A DNA stretch of 64,000 bases from Linanthus parryae (taxonomy: Eukaryota > Streptophyta > Magnoliopsida > Ericales > Polemoniaceae): the NCBI GenBank assembly GCA_023055425.1, contig JALGPY010000006.1, positions 68,666,127 through 68,730,126 of the forward strand, read 5' to 3'. Shown here piece after piece: positions 58,319 through 64,000 of this stretch (positions are counted from its first letter, which is position 1; each line of letters begins with the position of its first letter). A program made the translations under genes and the position numbers. Under the pieces are notes generated by a model, which worked only from the letters and a program-made list of their open reading frames with translations, made no database searches and was not told where the DNA came from.

Positions 58319-58385
58319 TCACTTCTTGAGTGAATCAACGAGTATGTACTCCCATCGCATTACCCCAAGCAAACCAATCATACAC
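58319..58385 (-). CDS. Probable terminal coding exon of a host gene
   Basis: On the minus strand a good acceptor (pyrimidine tract ending TTCCCCCGCAG) is followed by 67 bp in which one frame reads C-M-I-G-L-L-G-V-M-R-W-E-Y-I-L-V-D-S-L-K-K then TGA. The segment is hydrophobic with a dilysine end. I do not recognise the protein. The truncated copia element B sits in what would be the upstream intron. A frame starting M-E-E-A-R-S-S-V at 63953 might be a first exon, but nothing links them. It is the only stretch in the window that looks like non-transposon coding DNA. Confidence 0.4.
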
Positions 58386-58533
58386 CTGCGGGGGAATTAA
58401 ATGAAACACAACACCACAGTTAAGATCTGTTTTTGGTCAAATATATTTCCCATAACACATTTCATAGATGTAACAACACAAAGAACTGAGATGTTCATAC
58501 CTATCACACGATGACAATATCAGACAATGAATG
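58386..58533 (-). other. Intron-like sequence between host exon and element B
   Basis: Non-coding. The junction to element B is at about 58533, where homology to copia integrase ends abruptly after a M-S-R-T-M-L-L block. Confidence 0.4.
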
Positions 58534-59420
58534 ACAAGAAGCATTGTTCTTGACATATCTTCAAGAGTCTTATTCTTTCTTTCAACAACACCATTCCGTT
58601 GAGGAGTTCTTGGAGCAAAAAAGTTGTGAGAGATACCATGCTTATCACAGAATAAATCAAATTCTAGTTGTCAAATTCTCTACATGATCACTTCTGATTG
58701 ATGCTATAGGTAGGTTTTTCAAGTTTTGAAGTTCTCTGCAAAGCTTTGAAAATTCAGAGAGTGCTTCATATTTTTCTGTGAGAAACATAACCCAAGTATA
58801 TCTAGAAAAATCATGTACAACAACTAGCATGTACCTTTTACCTTTTGGAGTAGGAGTCCTCATAGGACCACAGAGATCCATATGAAGTAATTCAATAGGT
58901 CTAGTTGTACTTACAAACTTCTTAGGCTTGAAGGAACTTCTGGTTTGCTTGCCTTGAGCACAGGCTTTGCACATTTCATCTTCCATGAACTTTTTGGACG
59001 GCAATCCTCTTACCAAGTCTTTGGAAATCAACTTGTTCAAGGTATGCAAACTGATATGATCAAGTTTCCTGTGCCAAAGCTTTGAGTCCTCTTTCAAGGC
59101 CTTGAGACACTTCAAACTTTTACCTGCAACTTTGTTAGTCTGGAAGGTATAAACATTGTTTGATCTGGAGGCTGTGAGAATGCAATCTCCTGATTTCTCA
59201 TTTTGCACCACACACTTCTCCTTATCAAAGATAACTTTGTTGCCATTATCACAAAGCTGAGATACACTAAGTTGATTAAATTTCAAACCTTCAACTAGAT
59301 ACACATCAGAAATAGAATTTTCAAAATTTGTACCAACTTTTCCAATACCAAGAATGTTGCATTTGCCTTTGTCACCAAGTTTTATTGAACCTTCTGATTG
59401 CTCCTTTAATTATGAGAATA
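58534..59420 (-). pseudogene. Element B protease end, pre-integrase and integrase (truncated)
   Basis: The frame 59304-58657 reads L-S-V-S-Q-L-C, the pre-integrase domain (L-W-H-R-K-L-D-H-I, C-K-A-C-A-Q-G-K-Q-T-R) and the catalytic start L-L-H-M-D-L-C-G-P-M, then F-S-R-Y-T-W-V and I-R-S-D-H (second Asp). A frameshift after that. The E-bearing block N-G-V-V-E-R-K-N-K is still readable at 58560-58620. The palindrome pair 59073/59093 lies in the pre-integrase region at the same spot as 6044/6064 in element A. Confidence 0.87.
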
Positions 59421-61334
59421 GAGATCTTTTTCCACTCATATGTCTTGAGCAACCACTGTCCATAAACCACTTCTGTTCTTTGACATTGGTGACTACCTGC
59501 AAACACCAATCACTGCCTTACCCAGCTGTTAGACCAAGTGTGGAATTTGGATTCATATTAAGGATCAACCATGTTAGGTGGCCTAACCCCTTTAGGAACT
59601 CAAATCTGCTGAACTTGTCATTTGAGTTGAAAAGGAAAAGTGTTCCTCATTATGTGAGGGTCTCTTCTTCTAAAAGGACAAGTCATCATGACCAGTTTTG
59701 CAGCAGTAATGACAAGTAGGAGAAGTTTTGTTTCCAGCTTTCAAAAATATGGTATTATTCCTTCTTGGAAAGTTTGAATTGAATCCAATACCAGCTTTGT
59801 GAACAGAATGTGAACTTCCTCCAAGAATCAAGTTCAAGTTGTGTTCTGACCCAGCAAGCTTGATTTTGACTTATTCAGATTCTTAAAGTTTCTCAGTAAG
59901 AGTAGTCTTTTGTTTCTCCAATGCATCAACCTGATGTCTTAGATTAACAAGGCTATCACTCACTGAGGAGTTCTCAGTGACTACTTCCTTGACTTGTGTT
60001 TTCAAGGCTTTGAAACTGGTTTTCAAGGCCTTGAAATCACTATCAGTTTTCTTCTGAGAGATTTCAAGATTCTGATTCAGGCAAACAAATTGTAAGTTTT
60101 CTTTTTCTTGCTCATGAACTTTTTCTTTCAAAAGTCTGATCTCTTTCAGATAATCTTCCTCATTCAAAAGCATTGTTTCTGAAAGAGCTTCTTTTGGTTT
60201 TGAAATCAGAAAATTTACCATTACCTCAGTGTTCTTCTCTGAACTTTCATCATGCTTGGTCATGAAGCATAGGTTGGCATGTTCGTCATCAGATTTAGAT
60301 TCACTAGAGCTATCTGAATCACTTCATGAAGCTATCATGGCTTTCTTTCTTCTGTCATGATCTTTATTTTGAAAGCTCTTGCTTTTCTTGTGTGGATAAT
60401 CTCTTATCAAGTGTCCTGCATCACTACATTCAAAGCAGTTCATAACTTTTGATTTGTTTTGTGAAGAGGACTTACCTTTGTAGTCCTTGCTGCTGGATGA
60501 TCTATGCCTTTCTCAGTTGAAATCTTTATTTCCAAAGTTTTTCTTCATTTTGAGAATCCTTGTCAAGGCTTTGGAAATCAAGGCAATTGGATCTTCATCA
60601 TCACCATCCTTAGTTTCAAGGTTTTGTGTTCTCTCATTATCTTTGGCTTTGAGATTTAAGTTCTTGACACCATCTGGGAGTTCTCCATCAATTTCATTCA
60701 TAGATATCTCATGTTCAGGAGCTTCCCTTGTAGGCCATCAAGTTGTAAAGTTGAGAGATTGTGAGCTCTTCAATAGCTGTGGTCTTTGGTTCCCATTTTG
60801 CATTTGGAAGACTTCTGAGAATCTTCCACACCTTTTCTTCATTGGAAAAATATTTTCCCAGACAATATTAGTGAACCTCTTTAACATGTCTCTGATGGAC
60901 TCATCTGCATTCATCTTAAACAGCTCATATTGCCTGAGATAAATGTTGATTTTGGTTTGCTTGACTTGACTGGTTCCTTCAATGGTAACCACAAGTTTAT
61001 CCTATATTTCCTTTGTAGTTGTGCATCCAGAGATCCTGTTGAATTCATCTGTACTCAAATCACAATACAAAATGTTAATAGCCTTATAAATTTTAGAAAA
61101 TTTCTCTACCTCAGAAGAGGAGAGCGAGTCTTCTGTTTTGGGAGTTCTGATCCCATCTTTCTCTGTATAGAAAGTATGAGGTCCATTTTGGATAATGGTC
61201 CAAAGCTCTAGATCTTGATCAATAATGAAGATTTTCATGAGAGCTTTCCAATGAGCAAAATTTTCTCCACAGAATAGAGGAGGTCTGTTAGCAGCTCTTC
61301 CCTGTGAGAAACCACCATCATCTGCAGTACTCAT
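59421..61334 (-). pseudogene. gag: Element B gag, broken
   Basis: Starts at ATG 61332-61334 (M-S-T-A-D-D-G-G-F). The core is open to about 61002 and then splits over other frames. The first zinc knuckle (about 60400-60440) reads C-F-E-C...G-H...Y, the last Cys lost. A long hydrophilic linker (60263-59883) contains F-K-A-L-K twice, seven residues apart, encoded by palindromes at 60001 and 60022. The second knuckle near 59695 has C-H-Y-C-C-K-T-G-H with a shift after it. Confidence 0.85.
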
Positions 61335-61370
61335 GATCACCAGATAGTTAAATCTTATACAGTGATACAA

Positions 61371-61382
61371 GCTCTGATACTA
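61371..61382 (-). promoter_or_regulatory. Primer-binding site of element B
   Basis: The minus strand reads TAGTATCAGAGC, one base from the initiator-Met consensus, two bases from the LTR end CTTTCA. Confidence 0.78.
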
Positions 61383-61384
61383 AT

Positions 61385-62670
61385 TGAAAGTACGAGTATG
61401 CAGATGTATATGTAGCTAAGACACTCTAGAAGGAGGGGGGGTTGAATAGAGTATGCCAACTTTTTGCAAAACTTGGTAGGAAGATGAAAACTTGTGCAAA
61501 CAATGAAGTTCAAGGCCTTGAAAACTAGTTCAAGCCCTTAAAAATAATACAAACAGTGTAAAGCAAGTATGCATTTTTCAAGGCCTTGAAAACAGGTTCA
61601 AACCCTTGAAAAATAAACAGTTTTAAGTGCTGTAAAAACAATGAAAATGAATGAACTGCAAAAGTAAAATACAAGTGATTTATATAGAGTTCAGTCCACT
61701 TGGACCTACGTCTCTACCTCAGGGATTAGATCCCTACAGGATTTTCAACTCAATTCTTATTAATCAAAAGCTAAGCCCTAGAACTCAAGCCCAGAGAGTT
61801 TCCTTACTCTGTTACAGCTTGTGGTTTTCCCTAACCTGTCTAGTACCTCCTCTAGCTAACTGATTAACTAAGAATTTCTATTGTTCACCTTGAACAATCC
61901 TCGAGAATAGATGTAGAGATAATATAGAAATGATCTACCAATATAGCTCAATACAGAAGTACACTTAGAGTAGAAAACTGCAGTTAAAATGCAGTGAACT
62001 TCTGTGAATGGATTGGAGGAATGATGAACTTCTTTGATGCTTGTCAATCCAGAATTCTTTCTCTGTTTTTGCTCGTCGAGTGTTGTGTCTTGTTGCTTCG
62101 GATTTGAGCTCTATTTAAACTTCAACCAGCTCTACAAATCTCCCCAGATTTTTAGCAACAACCTTCCTATTTTGTAGGCAACAGAGTTTGACTACTTTGA
62201 AATCTTCTCCAACGGTTGGATGATCACAATCTTCAGAGATTTTGTTGTAATCTTTCACTTAAACACCATGAGAAGCTGTCATACACCTCTGATTGATCAC
62301 ATGATCAAAGTGTCCAACTATTTCCAAATCTGCAGCAATTCAGTTTTAGGAAACAATCATGCAAAACTTAGAAACAAAATTTCCTACATTATCATGGTCA
62401 AACAGATGATATCTAATGATTAAAAACGTGTTAGAACAATTTGTCTTTCATCATCTAATAACAATGAATCAAGTTTATGAAAGAGCAAGAGGAAATCAAC
62501 TCAGAGAGTTTACAGAAAATTCCCCCTGAGAGTGCATACATGTTAAGCAGTTTCAAGGCTTTGAATCCAGTTTCAAGGCCTTGAAAATATGTTCAAGCCT
62601 TTGAGACTGATTCAAGGCTTTGAAAGCTGATTCAAGGCCTTGAAAGCTGAGCTATTCCAATCCTTGCACA
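61385..62670 (-). repeat. 5' LTR of element B
   Basis: Homologous to element A's LTRs in order and motifs. The lower edge (CTTTCA then primer site) is clear. The upper edge at 62670 (minus strand TGTGCAAGG) is the best TG start but less sure. Palindrome pairs at 61509/61529 and 61577/61597, and a five-copy 20-bp array at 62552-62644. Confidence 0.75.
62552..62644. repeat. Five-copy 20-bp palindrome array in the LTR of element B
   Basis: TTCAAGGCTTTGAA-type 14-mers start at 62552, 62572, 62592, 62611 and 62631, that is every 20 (once 19) bp, at the start of U3. Confidence 0.9.
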
Positions 62671-63455
62671 ACCTGATCTATCAGTGAGCTTTATGAGATC
62701 AAATATGTCTGGTGATTCTCATTTATGTGCCTTTGTTATGAGAATATGAATATCCTTGTAGGAATCGTATGTATGTTCAAGAAATTTTAGTAAAATTCTG
62801 GAATTTCTTATGATGATTAGATTAATTTGAACTGTACTAGATTCTACTCAACTTCATCGATGACTATTTGGTGGTTCGTGAATTGGAATAATCACTTTTA
62901 ATTACAGAGATTTCAATGACTATTTTTTCATGTGCTTTTGTAATTATCCTTCTGCCTTTTGCGTGGATTTTTTCTATATGAAAGACAGTTCAATATTTTG
63001 TGATGAATTGAAGTTTGTGTTTGTGTTTGTGTTTGTGTTGTTTTATGTTTTAGATTCAAATAAAAGATGATATGTTAATATTTTTGGTGGTGATATTCTT
63101 GATGATAAACAAGGGCAAAAGGTCCAAAAAATTAAACAGGGGCAATATGGTCCAGAAAAATTCATTCAACAACTAGTTTACTAATGGAATATAACAGAAC
63201 GGTGCTAACTGTCCGCGAAATATTCCGTTATTTGGGTGCAGAGTGTCTTTTTCCAAAATACAGGGTAGTGGGGTGAATTTAATCCTAAATTTAGGGGTGG
63301 TCAGTGTTATTTACCCTAAAGACTTTTGAGGTGTTCAAACGTCATGGGTGTCAGGTGTCTTTTCACCTAAACCAAGGGGTGGAAAGTGTCTTTTACCCTG
63401 CAATTATTCTCCATGTAAAATGTTGAAGATTCGTTCATATTTTATTAGCTATTTT
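62671..63455. other. Unassigned non-coding region
   Basis: AT-rich. 63115-63410 has four loose repeats with a (A/C)AGTGTCTTTT/TTACCCT theme (63241, 63302, 63350 and 63385 on), which may be a decayed transposon. No gene recognised. Confidence 0.4.
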
Positions 63456-63535
63456 TTAAGAATTACAACAATAGCCGGGTTTGAACCTATGACCTAATGG
63501 AAGGCTTTCAAACGCTCTACCACCGAGCTATCACC
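63456..63535 (-). mobile_element. Small tRNA-derived retroposon or tRNA pseudogene
   Basis: The minus strand reads GGGTGATAGCTCGGTGGTAGAGC (box A and a 4-bp D stem GCTC/GAGC), later GGTTCAAACCC (box B), and ends near TTCTTAAAAAATAG. The 3' acceptor strand does not pair with the 5' GGGTGAT, so it is not a working tRNA gene. It is flanked by CTATTTT at 63449-63455 and 63536-63542, a possible 7-bp duplication. Confidence 0.6.
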
Positions 63536-63542
63536 CTATTTT

Positions 63543-64000
63543 CAATATAATTTTCTTACTAAATAAATATAATGGTTGTAGATTCGATAAAGCTTACTTT
63601 ACTTTCTCTATATTTGAATTTTTACCCTAAAAATTTACTTTCATAGGTTAAATACTTAACTTTAAATAGTATTACATAAATCGTCTGAGACCGAGACAGA
63701 ACCGAATCAAAATTTGATCGACTTGTAGAGTTTGAATTTCTTTTTACTCAAACTCTGAACTGTTTACATACCTAGTTCCGAGTTCCAACCAGACGAGCCT
63801 AATTGTATGTGAAATCAAAATGGAGGGGCTTAAAGTCCAATATGCCCAAAACAACGTGTGGCCTCTCCATTTCTCTCAACCCTTCCTTCAATTTGTTGAC
63901 CAAAAAGTTCTCCTCTTCCACAAACTCCAAACAGAACTGCGAGCTTCCTCCATGTTTGAAGAGAAAAAAGGACACAACAGTGAAAAGGCAAGAGAGAGAG
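63543..64000. other. Unassigned right end of the window
   Basis: AT-rich, then less so after 63800. On the minus strand the last 120 bp look like a CT-rich leader (CTCTCTCTCTTGCC) followed by an ATG at 63951-63953 with a 21-codon frame (M-E-E-A-R-S-S-V...) ending at 63888. This could be the start of a minus-strand gene, but the evidence is weak. Confidence 0.3.

Larger units (their letters stand above)
58534..62670 (-). mobile_element. Truncated SIRE-like copia element B
   Basis: Same family as element A, opposite strand. It has a 5' LTR (61385-62670), primer site, gag, protease region and integrase up to about two thirds of its core, then stops. RT, RNase H, the third region and the 3' LTR are missing. 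No target duplication can be tested because the 3' end is lost. It is better preserved than A in gag and integrase, but both have stops. Confidence 0.88.

Noticed and set aside
58657..61370. Element B as the missing half of element A
   Set aside because: It lies on the opposite strand 46 kb away, has its own LTR and differs in sequence; a separate insertion is simpler.
63456..63535. Functional tRNA gene
   Set aside because: Box A and B are present but the acceptor stem does not pair and the anticodon arm is poor; flanks suggest a retroposon.

Overview
The window is nuclear DNA of a flowering plant, probably a eudicot. It contains nested LTR retrotransposons of Ty1/copia and Ty3/gypsy type, a Tat-type gypsy element with two RNase H domains, initiator-Met primer sites, tRNA-derived SINE-like units, hAT-type MITEs and long ATT microsatellites. 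No complete host gene is present. One probable terminal host exon lies near 58.3 kb. Almost every coding stretch is a transposon gene, and nearly all are broken.

Layout. 381-2435: short non-autonomous LTR element on the minus strand, with 468-bp LTRs and ATTTT target duplications. 2596-12638: Sirevirus/SIRE-like copia element (A) on the plus strand, inserted inside an AAT microsatellite. 13139-48195: one gypsy locus with the order LTR - gag - LTR - gag - LTR, with no pol and near-matching outer target duplications (GAGTT/GAGTC). Its first LTR carries a pasted fragment of element A's pol. Its third LTR is split by a Tat-type gypsy element on the minus strand (25031-47375). That element's gag is in turn split by a copia element (37521-46032, perfect CAAAC duplications). 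48196-50940: degenerate LINE ORF1 and plant-mobile-domain relics. 54067-54861: LINE remnants. 55256-56775: a SINE-like unit, a short tandem duplication and a hAT MITE. 58319-62670: a probable host last exon and a truncated minus-strand relative (B) of element A. 62671-64000: mostly unassigned, with one small tRNA-derived retroposon.

Two things stand out. First, elements A and B are studded with near-perfect 14-bp palindromes of the form TTCAARGCYTTGAA. These often come in pairs 20 bp apart (21 in some coding stretches), in LTRs and in gag, integrase and pol coding DNA. In the integrase pair the 20-bp spacing holds although it puts the second copy in another reading register, which points to a DNA- or RNA-level signal. 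Second, the Tat element carries, antisense to its own dead gag-pol, an uninterrupted 618-codon plant-mobile-domain ORF with intron-like sequence around it. A degraded relative lies 23 kb away.

Relative order of insertion from LTR similarity and nesting: element A and the gypsy array are old, the Tat element is younger (LTRs about 95% alike by eye), and the inner copia is youngest (about 98%). All identities are visual estimates. Element boundaries rest on TG...CA ends, target duplications, primer sites and polypurine tracts read directly from the sequence.
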